Below, one piece after another: positions 8,755-16,810 of a DNA stretch of 64,000 nucleotides (within the stretch, counting starts at the first letter, position 1; each line of letters begins with the position of its first letter). The notes under the pieces are model-generated. The model searched no databases, was not told where the DNA came from, and was given only the letters and a program-made list of their open reading frames with translations. The DNA is from Pseudomonas sp. CFBP13508 (GTDB taxonomy: Bacteria > Pseudomonadota > Gammaproteobacteria > Pseudomonadales > Pseudomonadaceae), in NCBI RefSeq assembly GCF_005233515.1, contig NZ_QFZZ01000002.1:248001-312000 (forward strand), given 5' to 3'. Both the position numbers and the translations under genes were made by a program.

Positions 8755-8833
8755 TTCCGCGAGCAGGCTCGCTCCCACATTGGATCCCTGTCGCACAGGA
8801 GATCCCCTGTGGGAGCGAGCCTGCTCGCGAAGG
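8755..8833. repeat. REPIN
   Basis: An inverted pair of the GGGAGCGAGCCTGCTCGCG REP family lies between the hydrolase gene and pcpS. Confidence 0.85.
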
Positions 8834-8874
8834 CTTCACCGCCGATCTCGACCTCGCCCCGACTAACCGGCAAA

Positions 8875-9609
8875 ATGCCCGCCATGCATACCACCCCCGC
8901 CCTGCCCGCCTGCTGCACTGCGCTCGACGGCCATTGGCCGTTGCCGACGGTCCTGGCCGATACCGTGCTGCTCAGTACCCACTTCGACCCGGCACGCCTG
9001 CTCGGCGATGACTTTCAGCGCAGCGCTGTGCTGGCGCCACCGAGCATCCAGCGTTCGGTGGCCAAGCGTCAGGCCGAGTTTCTTGCAGGACGCATTTGCG
9101 CCCGTGCCGCGCTGCACCAACTCGAAGGCCTGAATATCGTCCCGCCGATTGGCGAAGACCGCGCCCCGGTGTGGCCGGCGCATATCTGCGGCTCGATCAC
9201 CCACAGCACCGGCCGTGCGGCAGCAATCGTCGCCAACAAGCAACACTGGCGTGGCTTGGGCATGGATCTGGAAAACCTGTTGAGCCACGAGCGCGCCGAA
9301 AGGCTGGCCGGGGAAATTCTCACCCCGGCGGAATTGCAGCGCATGGCGGCGGGTTCTCAGGAGCAACTGGCGCTGCGGGTGACCCTGACGTTTTCGGTCA
9401 AAGAGAGTTTGTTCAAGGCGCTGTACCCGATCGTGCAGCAGCGCTTTTATTTCGAGCATGCCGAAGTGCTGGAATGGACTGCGGCGGGTCAGGTCAGGCT
9501 GCGGTTGTTGACGGATCTGTCCTGCGAATGGCGCAACGGATCGGAGCTGGAGGCGCAGTTTGCAGTGCAGGATGGGCAGTTGTTGAGTCTGGTCAGTATT
9601 CAGGCCTGA
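8875..9609 (+). CDS. pcpS: 4'-phosphopantetheinyl transferase PcpS (EntD type)
   Basis: The 244-aa enzyme moves phosphopantetheine from CoA to carrier-protein serines for fatty-acid, siderophore and peptide synthesis. It shows the EntD/Sfp motifs GSITHS, LGMDLE (metal-binding Asp) and FSVKESLFKALYP (catalytic Glu and Lys). RQAEFLAGRICARAAL and GEDRAPVWP match PcpS of P. aeruginosa, which serves as the single broad-range transferase there. The frame opens inside the REP element; I take the ATG at 8875 (MPAMHTTP) because P. aeruginosa PcpS begins alike (MRAM). The ATG at 8884 is equally possible, as no strong ribosome-binding site favours either. Confidence 0.9.
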   Translation: MPAMHTTPALPACCTALDGHWPLPTVLADTVLLSTHFDPARLLGDDFQRSAVLAPPSIQRSVAKRQAEFLAGRICARAALHQLEGLNIVPPIGEDRAPVWPAHICGSITHSTGRAAAIVANKQHWRGLGMDLENLLSHERAERLAGEILTPAELQRMAAGSQEQLALRVTLTFSVKESLFKALYPIVQQRFYFEHAEVLEWTAAGQVRLRLLTDLSCEWRNGSELEAQFAVQDGQLLSLVSIQA

Positions 9610-9633
9610 AGTTTTGCATTGCCTGTTATGGCG

Positions 9634-9702
9634 CCTTCGCGAGCAGGCTCGCTCCCACAGGGGATTGCATTTCAAATGTGGGAGCGAGCCTGCTCGCGAA
9701 GG
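9634..9702. repeat. REPIN
   Basis: An inverted pair of REP elements of the GGGAGCGAGCCTGCTCGCG family lies between the convergent pcpS and the sensor kinase gene. Confidence 0.85.
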
Positions 9703-9716
9703 CGGTATCCCGCATC

Positions 9717-11327
9717 TCAGCGGCGCTCCTGATTCCTCGGCCAGCTCAGACTGAAACACGCCCCACCCAGACTCTTGCTCTTGCCAATGATCGCGCGGCC
9801 GTCGTGCCAGTGAATGATCCGCCGCACAATCGACAACCCCAGACCATGCCCGCCCGAGGCCCGCGTGCGGCTGTCGTCGAGGCGCAGAAACGGCGTGAAG
9901 ATCCGCTCCCACGCCACTTCCGGCACCCCCGGCCCGTCATCCTCGACGTCGATCCGGCAACGCAACTGGCCGACCTGATAACTCACCGTCACTTGTGAAT
10001 GCGCATGGCGCATCGCGTTGCCCACCAGATTCTGCAGCGCCCGATGCAGATAACGCGGCTCGGCCTCGACCCAGGCGCCGTCGTTGTCGGCCGATGACAG
10101 ACACAAACCGCGCTGTACCGTGACCTCGGCGCGCAGCGGCGCCAATTCTTCGATCACCTGATTGACCAGCGCATCCAGGTCGATGCGCTGGAAGGTCAGC
10201 GCCGGTGAGCCTTGCTCCAGTCGTGCGTAAGTGAGCATTTCGTCGACCAGCTTATCGAGGTCTTCGATGTCGTGATCCATGCCTTCGCGGTATTTCTCCA
10301 GCGCCTGCGGGGTGGTCGCCGTACCGATCATCTCCAGACCGAAACGCAGCCGCGCCACCGGCGTACGCAGTTCATGGGACACCGCGCGCACCAGTTCACG
10401 CTGGATCGCCAGCAGTTGCTGCAAATGCTCGGCCATGCCATTGAACGCCAACGCCAGCCGCCCGACCGAGTCGGCACCGCGCGCTGGCACGCGGGTTTCC
10501 AGGCTGCCCTTGGCGATCCGCGTGGCCGCCGCTTCGAGGCCGCGCAAACGTCGCTCGAGCTGACGCACCAACAGATAAACGATAAGGCCGATCAGGGTCA
10601 GGCCCAGCGCGGCAATCAGTACCAGCCATTCCGGCGGGTACGGATTCATCTGATACAGCGGGCCGATTTCCAGCACCCACGGCGTGCCGACCATACCGGC
10701 AAACACGCGAATCGAATCGCCACCCTTGCCCAGTGCCATCACCGTATCGCCCTCGGCCACGCGGCGACTCTGGTCTTCGTCCATGTCGGCGTCATTTACC
10801 GTGACCAGACGCAGATCGAAGCCGAAGCCTTTTTCCTGCTTTATCTGCGCCAGACGCTTGGGCTGTTCGCCGACCGGTACCCGCACCAGTTCATCGGCCA
10901 GCAGATAGATGGTCGCCCGCGCCAGTTGCTCGCTGATTTGCTGTACCTCGCCCACTAGCATCATTTGCTCTTTTTCGCTGATCAGCCGATAGACCTTGGC
11001 CGCATGTGGCCCGGTCTGCTCGACCAGCGCCTGACCGCGCAGCACACGGGTGCGCTGGGCCAGATCGAGGTCGGTTTCAGAGAATTTCTTCAGCGTCAGC
11101 GGTATACCGAGCAGCCGCTCCCACACCAGGAGCGCGCGATGGCGCTCGGTCTGGTTCATCGGTTGCAGATTGTCGGCCATCAGCGAAAAAGTGCCGTGGG
11201 CCAGGCGCTCGCGGTATTGCTCGCTGCGCACCTGATTGAGCAGGTTAAGCGCCAGCACGCCGAGCACCGCCACCAGAATCAGCGCGGCGCACATGCCGCC
11301 GTAGATGCGCAGGAAGATCGAATTCAC
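9717..11327 (-). CDS. Sensor histidine kinase, RstB-like
   Basis: The 536-aa membrane kinase has TM1 (about 8-28), a long periplasmic domain, TM2 (about 234-256, WLVLIAALGLTLIGLIVYLLV), HAMP, the HisKA phospho-acceptor His318 (AVSHELRTPVARL) and a HATPase domain (NLVGNAMRHA, DDGPGVP, GGHGLGLSIV). The position next to an RstA-like regulator and the domain layout resemble E. coli RstB. The first codon overlaps the regulator's stop by 4 bp. The signal is unknown; in E. coli rstAB is a PhoP target, and phoPQ lies 3 kb away here, but no PhoP box was found before this pair. Confidence 0.85.
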   Translation of the reverse strand: MNSIFLRIYGGMCAALILVAVLGVLALNLLNQVRSEQYRERLAHGTFSLMADNLQPMNQTERHRALLVWERLLGIPLTLKKFSETDLDLAQRTRVLRGQALVEQTGPHAAKVYRLISEKEQMMLVGEVQQISEQLARATIYLLADELVRVPVGEQPKRLAQIKQEKGFGFDLRLVTVNDADMDEDQSRRVAEGDTVMALGKGGDSIRVFAGMVGTPWVLEIGPLYQMNPYPPEWLVLIAALGLTLIGLIVYLLVRQLERRLRGLEAAATRIAKGSLETRVPARGADSVGRLALAFNGMAEHLQQLLAIQRELVRAVSHELRTPVARLRFGLEMIGTATTPQALEKYREGMDHDIEDLDKLVDEMLTYARLEQGSPALTFQRIDLDALVNQVIEELAPLRAEVTVQRGLCLSSADNDGAWVEAEPRYLHRALQNLVGNAMRHAHSQVTVSYQVGQLRCRIDVEDDGPGVPEVAWERIFTPFLRLDDSRTRASGGHGLGLSIVRRIIHWHDGRAIIGKSKSLGGACFSLSWPRNQERR

Positions 11328-12046
11328 AGCGCCAGGTCTGCGCAGGCTTCAGGGACGAACAGATAGCCTTTGCTGCGGATGGTCTTGATCAGGCGCGGAT
11401 GGTCGGGGTCGTCACCGATTTTCGGGCGGATGCGCGAGATGCGCACGTCGATCGAACGGTCTTGGCCGTCGTAGCCGATGCCGCGCAATGCGGTGAAAAT
11501 TTCTTCCCGGGAAAGAATCCGCCCGGCATTGGACACCAGCAGCCAGAGCAGGTCGAACTCGGCGCTGGTCAGCTCGATGCCGTTGTCGCTCAGCCAGGCT
11601 TCGCGTAACGCGTTGTCGACCACCAGCGGACCGAATTGCAACCGCCGGGATTTTTCCGCGACCGGCTCTGGTGTGTCACTGCGACGCAGCAATGCCTGGA
11701 TGCGCGCCAGCAACAAGCGCGGGCGCACCGGTTTGCACACATAGTCGTCGGCACCGAGGTCGAGGCCGTGGATCTGATCGGCATCGTCGGTGCGCGCGGT
11801 GAGCATCAGGATCGGCCCGTCATACTGGCTGCGCACTTTGCGGCAGATGCTCAGGCCATCCTCGCCGGGCAGCATCAGATCGAGGATCACCAGGTCGGGT
11901 TGCTCCTTGATGATCCGCGCCGCCGCCAGCGCACCGTTGCCTTCGATCTCCACGCGCAGGCCATTGGCTTGCAGGTAATCGCGGGTGAGCTCGGCCAGTC
12001 GCTGGTCATCCTCGACGATCAATACCTGCCAGTTTTGTTGCTCCAC
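11324..12046 (-). CDS. OmpR-family response regulator, RstA-like
   Basis: The 240-aa protein has a receiver domain with Asp56 (LVILDLMLPGEDG) and Lys in DDYVCKPVRP, followed by a winged-helix DNA-binding domain (LTSAEFDLLWLLVSNAG, DVRISRIRPKI). It forms a translationally coupled operon with the kinase gene downstream. Its promoter lies in the gap shared with nrdA. Confidence 0.87.
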   Translation of the reverse strand: MEQQNWQVLIVEDDQRLAELTRDYLQANGLRVEIEGNGALAAARIIKEQPDLVILDLMLPGEDGLSICRKVRSQYDGPILMLTARTDDADQIHGLDLGADDYVCKPVRPRLLLARIQALLRRSDTPEPVAEKSRRLQFGPLVVDNALREAWLSDNGIELTSAEFDLLWLLVSNAGRILSREEIFTALRGIGYDGQDRSIDVRISRIRPKIGDDPDHPRLIKTIRSKGYLFVPEACADLAL

Positions 12047-12107
12047 CGGTGACCTCTGCTTGCTGTTTTTATTGATATGAGAAGGCTGTGCTGAATGAAC
12101 GCGGCCC

Positions 12108-12210
12108 CTGTAGGAGCTGACGAGTGAAACGAGGCTGCGATCTTTTGATTGTGGTTTTCAAGAGCAAGATCAAAAGATCGCAGCCTCGTTGCACTCGTCA
12201 GCTCCTACAG
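12108..12210. repeat. Long perfect hairpin repeat, second REP-like family
   Basis: Arms 12108-12149 and 12169-12210 (42 nt each, one mismatch, 19-nt loop) begin CTGTAGGAGCTGACGAG and end GCGATCTTTTGAT. The same unit occurs at 27623-27717, and a half copy at about 16259-16294, so it is a dispersed element and not a local terminator. Confidence 0.8.
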
Positions 12211-12453
12211 GAGTCCTCCCGATCATCTGTCATGTTTCAGGAGGATAAAAATGCCCATGCACCCAGCGATTGTATAAACGCCGCTCACCCGGAAAACAAG
12301 TCGGTAAATGCGTTCGGACAAGGCGGAATTCTGTGATAGGGTTCGCGCCCTTAAAAAACCGCTGAAGCGTTTTTCCAGGCAAAAAAACAGTGACAAACGG
12401 TCTGGCTCAGCAGGTTCGCGGCCTACACGCGTTTTCCCTGTTTCTTACACAAA

Positions 12454-12474
12454 TTACGCACAGGCTTATCCACA
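12454..12474 (+). promoter_or_regulatory. DnaA boxes upstream of nrdA
   Basis: TTATCCACA (12466-12474) is a perfect DnaA box and TTACGCACA (12454-12462) has one mismatch; they are 12 bp apart in the same orientation. They lie just before the probable nrdA -35. DnaA control of nrdAB is established in E. coli; for this gene it is inference. Confidence 0.55.
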
Positions 12475-12483
12475 GGTAGTACG

Positions 12484-12549
12484 TTGCAATCCCCCCCTGA
12501 AACGCATTATCTTGTAGCACGGCGAAAACAGAGACCCTACATATAGGGT
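12484..12549 (+). promoter_or_regulatory. nrdA promoter with paired NrdR boxes
   Basis: A -35-like TTGCAA (12484-12489) and a -10-like TTATCT (12507-12512) are 17 bp apart. A weak NrdR box at 12502-12517 (centre CATTATCTTG) covers the -10, and a strong one, ACCCTACATATAGGGT, at 12534-12549 lies 32 bp further, the three-helical-turn spacing usual for NrdR. The leader to the nrdA ATG would be about 390 nt. Apart from these sites and the hairpin repeat, I see no gene in 12047-12908. Confidence 0.65.
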
Positions 12550-12908
12550 TTTCACCTAAAACGCCCAACCACATTTCAGACCTGAAACTCAAGTGCTTTA
12601 TGGCCAGTTTCCGGTAGAACAAGCGAGTTTTTACAAGCCCAAACCGCACTGGCGGATGGCACCGTTTTATTTGGTCCGAAACGGACGAAACGGTATGGGT
12701 GTTGCAGTCATGACTGCCACCCGCGAAGGAATCCGGTAGCGAGCTTGTGCTTGCGACCAAAACTTCGGCAAGGACGCGGCGTTGCAGCCTTTTTCCTACT
12801 GTTCCGAAGTTTGTAATGCCGACGCCCGTCGGTTGCAGTGCTTCGGTACAGAACGGTGAGCACCATGACGGTGCCAAACAAACATAGAGAATGTGGAGAC
12901 CACCCCCC

Positions 12909-15803
12909 ATGCAAACCGACACAACTCGCGAGAACCCGCAGGGCACCTTGCCGCAGGCCGCCGATTCGACTTCGGATCTGGCAGCCACCGCGCCTGGCCA
13001 GCTGCGCGTGATCAAGCGTAATGGCACTGTCGTTCCTTACACCGATGACAAGATCACCGTCGCTATCACCAAAGCGTTCCTCGCAGTTGAAGGCGGCACC
13101 GCTGCCGCCTCGTCGCGAATCCACGACACCGTTGCGCGCCTGACCGAACAGGTCACCGCGACCTTCAAGCGTCGCATGCCGTCGGGCGGCACTATCCACA
13201 TCGAAGAAATCCAGGACCAGGTCGAACTGGCCCTGATGCGTGCCGGCGAGCAGAAAGTTGCACGCGACTACGTGATCTACCGTGACGGCCGTTCGAAAGA
13301 ACGCGCTGCTCACGCTCCGGCCGAAGAAGCCGTCAACGCGCATCCGTCGATCCGCATCACCCGCGCCGACGGCAGCCTGGCGCCGCTGGACATGGGTCGC
13401 TTGAACACCATCGTCACCGAAGCGTGCGAAGGCCTGGAAGAAGTCGATGGCGACCTGATCCAGCGCGAAACCCTGAAGAACCTGTACGACGGCGTGGCCC
13501 TGACCGACGTCAACACCGCCCTGGTGATGACCGCCCGTACCCTGGTCGAGCGCGAGCCGAACTACTCGTTCGTCACCGCCCGCCTGCTGATGGACACCCT
13601 GCGTGCCGAAGGCCTGAACTTCCTCGAAGTCGCCGAAAGCGCCACCCATCACGAAATGGCCGACCTGTACGCCAAGGCACTGCCGGCCTACATCGCCAAA
13701 GGTATCGAGTTCGAACTGCTGAACCCTGTGCTGGCCACCTTCGACCTGGAAAAACTGGGCAAGGCGATCAACCACGAGCGCGATCAGCAATTCACCTACC
13801 TGGGCCTGCAGACCCTGTACGACCGCTACTTCATCCACAAGGATGGCGTGCGTTTCGAACTGCCGCAGATCTTCTTCATGCGCGTGGCCATGGGCCTTGC
13901 GATCGAAGAGAAGCAGAAAGAAGACCGTGCGATCGAGTTCTACAACCTGCTGTCCTCGTTCGACTACATGGCTTCGACCCCGACCCTGTTCAACGCCGGT
14001 ACCCTGCGTCCACAGCTGTCGAGCTGCTACCTGACCACCGTGCCGGATGACCTGTCGGGCATCTATCACGCGATCCACGACAACGCCATGCTGTCGAAAT
14101 TTGCCGGCGGCCTGGGCAACGACTGGACGCCTGTTCGTGCGCTGGGTTCGTACATCAAGGGCACCAACGGCAAGTCGCAAGGCGTGGTGCCGTTCCTCAA
14201 AGTAGTGAACGACACCGCTGTGGCCGTGAACCAAGGTGGCAAGCGCAAAGGCGCTGTGTGTGCCTACCTGGAAACCTGGCACATGGACATCGAAGAGTTC
14301 ATCGAGCTGCGCAAGAACACCGGTGACGATCGTCGTCGTACCCACGACATGAATACCGCCAACTGGATCCCTGACCTGTTCATGAAGCGTGTCTTCGATG
14401 ACGGCAAGTGGACCCTGTTCTCGCCATCCGAAGTACCTGACCTGCACGACCTGACCGGTAAAGCCTTCGAAGAGCGCTACGAGTACTACGAAGCGCTGAC
14501 CGAGTACCCGGGCAAGGTCAAGCTGTTCAAGACCATCCAGGCCAAAGACCTGTGGCGCAAGATGCTGTCCATGCTCTTCGAAACCGGCCACCCATGGCTG
14601 ACTTTCAAAGACCCGTGCAACCTGCGCAGCCCGCAGCAGCACGTCGGCGTGGTCCACAGCTCGAACCTGTGCACCGAGATCACCTTGAACACCAACAAGG
14701 ACGAAATCGCCGTTTGCAACCTGGGCTCGATCAACCTGCCGAACCACATCGTCGACGGCAAGCTCGATACCGCCAAGCTGCAACGCACAGTGAACACCGC
14801 CGTGCGCATGCTCGATAACGTGATCGACATCAACTACTACTCGGTGCCGCAAGCGAAGAACTCCAACTTCCGCCACCGTCCGGTCGGTCTTGGCATCATG
14901 GGCTTCCAGGACGCGCTGTACCTGCAGCACATCGCCTACGGCTCCGACGCTGCCGTCGAGTTCGCCGACAAGTCGATGGAAGCGGTCAGCTACTACGCGA
15001 TCCAGGCTTCCTGCGACCTGGCCGACGAGCGCGGCGCCTACGAGACGTTCAACGGTTCGCTGTGGTCCAAGGGCATCCTGCCACTGGATTCGCAACAGAT
15101 CCTGATCGAACAGCGTGGCGAGAAGTACATCGACGTCGACCTGAAGGAAACCCTCGACTGGGCACCGGTTCGCGCCCGTGTACAGAAAGGCATCCGTAAC
15201 TCGAACATCATGGCCATCGCACCGACCGCGACCATCGCCAACATCACTGGCGTTTCGCAGTCGATCGAACCGACTTACCAGAACCTGTACGTGAAATCGA
15301 ACCTGTCGGGCGAATTCACCGTGATCAACCCGTACCTGGTTCGCGACCTGAAGGCTCGCGGTCTGTGGGACTCGGTCATGATCAACGACCTGAAGTACTA
15401 CGACGGTTCGGTGCAGCAGATCGAGCGAATCCCGCAAGAACTCAAAGAGCTCTACGCGACCGCGTTCGAAGTGGACACCAAGTGGATCGTTGACGCCGCC
15501 AGCCGTCGTCAGAAGTGGATCGACCAGGCCCAGTCGCTGAACCTGTACATCGCCGGCGCATCGGGCAAGAAGCTCGACGTGACCTACCGCATGGCCTGGT
15601 ACCGTGGTCTGAAAACCACCTACTACCTCCGTGCCCTGGCCGCGACCAGCACCGAGAAGTCGACCATCAACACCGGTAAGCTGAACGCTGTTTCCAGCGG
15701 CGGCAACCACGGCGACGATTCGGTCCTGGCCGCTCCGGCAGGTCCGGCGCCAGTGCCAAAGGCCTGCGCGATTGACGAGCCGGATTGCGAAGCTTGCCAA
15801 TAA
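12909..15803 (+). CDS. nrdA: Class Ia ribonucleotide reductase large subunit NrdA
   Basis: This 964-aa protein reduces ribonucleoside diphosphates for DNA synthesis. It has two N-terminal ATP-cone domains (about residues 30-125, LRVIKRNGTVVPY; and 145-235, SIRITRADGSLAPLD), as in P. aeruginosa NrdA, then the ten-stranded barrel with SSCYLTTV, SNLCTEITLN and MAIAPTATIANITG. A C-terminal redox pair (DCEACQ) takes electrons from thioredoxin or glutaredoxin. The frame opens at 12891, but I place the start at 12909 (MQTDTTRENPQG) because of GGAG about ten bases upstream and family similarity. The radical-bearing partner nrdB, usually close by, is missing from the window. Confidence 0.95.
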   Translation: MQTDTTRENPQGTLPQAADSTSDLAATAPGQLRVIKRNGTVVPYTDDKITVAITKAFLAVEGGTAAASSRIHDTVARLTEQVTATFKRRMPSGGTIHIEEIQDQVELALMRAGEQKVARDYVIYRDGRSKERAAHAPAEEAVNAHPSIRITRADGSLAPLDMGRLNTIVTEACEGLEEVDGDLIQRETLKNLYDGVALTDVNTALVMTARTLVEREPNYSFVTARLLMDTLRAEGLNFLEVAESATHHEMADLYAKALPAYIAKGIEFELLNPVLATFDLEKLGKAINHERDQQFTYLGLQTLYDRYFIHKDGVRFELPQIFFMRVAMGLAIEEKQKEDRAIEFYNLLSSFDYMASTPTLFNAGTLRPQLSSCYLTTVPDDLSGIYHAIHDNAMLSKFAGGLGNDWTPVRALGSYIKGTNGKSQGVVPFLKVVNDTAVAVNQGGKRKGAVCAYLETWHMDIEEFIELRKNTGDDRRRTHDMNTANWIPDLFMKRVFDDGKWTLFSPSEVPDLHDLTGKAFEERYEYYEALTEYPGKVKLFKTIQAKDLWRKMLSMLFETGHPWLTFKDPCNLRSPQQHVGVVHSSNLCTEITLNTNKDEIAVCNLGSINLPNHIVDGKLDTAKLQRTVNTAVRMLDNVIDINYYSVPQAKNSNFRHRPVGLGIMGFQDALYLQHIAYGSDAAVEFADKSMEAVSYYAIQASCDLADERGAYETFNGSLWSKGILPLDSQQILIEQRGEKYIDVDLKETLDWAPVRARVQKGIRNSNIMAIAPTATIANITGVSQSIEPTYQNLYVKSNLSGEFTVINPYLVRDLKARGLWDSVMINDLKYYDGSVQQIERIPQELKELYATAFEVDTKWIVDAASRRQKWIDQAQSLNLYIAGASGKKLDVTYRMAWYRGLKTTYYLRALAATSTEKSTINTGKLNAVSSGGNHGDDSVLAAPAGPAPVPKACAIDEPDCEACQ

Positions 15804-15811
15804 ACTGAGCT

Positions 15812-15897
15812 GAGATCAGGCGTTGCGAGACGCCTGAAATCTCAAGGCAAAAGAAAACCCCCGACAGACTTCAGGTTTGTTGGGGGTTTTGTTTTTT
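15812..15897 (+). terminator. Tandem hairpins ending nrdA
   Basis: A first stem (15812-15843, TCAGGCGT/ACGCCTGA) is followed by a classic terminator: AACCCCCGACA...TGTTGGGGGTT with a T-rich tail at 15886-15897. The second hairpin is the stronger candidate. Confidence 0.85.
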
Positions 15898-16077
15898 GAA
15901 GGGCCTTGGCGGCCTTTGGGCCGACCGGGCTCTTGAGGTTTTGGGTGTATATCCGTTGCTGCGGGTGTTGCCGCTGGCGGTTTCGCTCTTACAGCGAGTC
16001 ACCTTTTTCAGACGCCAAAAAGGTAACCCAAAAGGCTTTGCCCCGGCGTACGGCCCGCTCGCTAAAGCTCGGGGTAC

Positions 16078-16200
16078 CTTCGTTACGGGACCGATCCGGG
16101 CGCAGCGGCTACGGTTTGCTTCGCTGCACCTCCTTCCGCTGTGTACGACTGCGTCGTACGGTCGCTGCGCTCCCACACCCGGATCGATCCCGTAACGAAG
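16078..16200. repeat. Nested inverted repeat in the left arm
   Basis: A 23-nt segment at 16078-16100 (from CTTCGTTACGGGACC) recurs inverted at 16178-16200 with a single mismatch. The right arm of the larger block lacks this exact pairing, so the two arms have diverged at this point. Confidence 0.7.
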
Positions 16201-16338
16201 CCTGCCGAAGGGGCAAAAGATCAAGAGCCGGATCAAAAGCCAAAACAAAAGCAAAAGCCAGATCAAAAGATCGCAGCCTTCGGCAGCTCCTACAGTTGGA
16301 TCGAGTGTTACCTCAAGACCAGGTCGGCCGCCAGGCCG

Positions 16339-16364
16339 CCTTCGCGAGCAGGCTCGCTCCCACA
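16339..16364 (-). repeat. Solitary REP element
   Basis: A single copy of the GGGAGCGAGCCTGCTCGCG family (reverse strand) lies in the centre of the inverted-repeat block. Confidence 0.75.
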
Positions 16365-16756
16365 AAAGCAAAAGCAAAGCAGCGCAGCTGCCGCGGCGAA
16401 GCCGCCCCACTCAACAATGAGCGCAAGCTCGAGTGCTTTTGATCTACGGGCGACGTCGGAAGGCTGAGTGGAGGGATTGATCCGGGCGTGGGAGCGCAGC
16501 GACCGTCTGGCGCAGCCAGACACAGCGGAAGGAGGTGCAGCGAAGCAAACCGTAGCCGCTGCGTCCGGATCGATCCCGCAGCGAAGGAACCCGAGCCTGC
16601 GAGGGCCGAACGCAGGAGCAAGCGTTTTGGGTTACCTTTTTGGCGTTTGAAAAAGGTGACCCGCCGTAAGGGCGGAACCGTAATCAGCAACACCCGCAAA
16701 AACGGATATTCACCCAAAACCCCAAAAGCCTGGTCGGCCCAAAGGCCGCCACGGCC

Positions 16757-16787
16757 CAAAAAAAAGCCCCTCAAAACCGAGGGGCCC
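16757..16787 (-). terminator. Terminator of flgBCDE
   Basis: On the minus strand GCCCCTCGGTTTTGAGGGGC is followed by eight T residues. It lies about 25 bp past the flgE stop. Confidence 0.9.
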
Positions 16788-16810
16788 AAAAAACCAGCTC
16801 AGAAACCCAA

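Larger units (their letters stand above)
15900..16757. repeat. ~860-bp inverted-repeat block without genes
   Basis: Arms of about 295 bp (15900-16195 and about 16465-16757) are inverted imperfect copies, roughly four-fifths identical by eye. Both contain GGCGGCCTTTGGGCCGACC, TTTTGGGTG, CACCTTTTTC...GCCAAAAAGGTAACCC, and GCAGCGGCTACGGTTTGC. The 270-bp centre holds a half copy of the CAAAAGATCGCAGC repeat and a REP element. Short open frames here change between arms and look like no known protein. The block is bounded on both sides by terminators of convergent genes nrdA and flgE. Confidence 0.75.

Noticed and set aside
8863..9912. 349-codon frame opposite pcpS
   Set aside because: It runs through two REP elements and the pcpS antisense strand; no family resemblance.
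12708..15800. 1030-codon open frame opposite nrdA
   Set aside because: The strong codon bias of nrdA leaves its antisense frame open; the protein is low-information Val/Asp/Gln/His text with no domain.
16078..16200. Transposon ends (terminal inverted repeats)
   Set aside because: There is no transposase gene or target duplication; the pair belongs to the larger repeat block.
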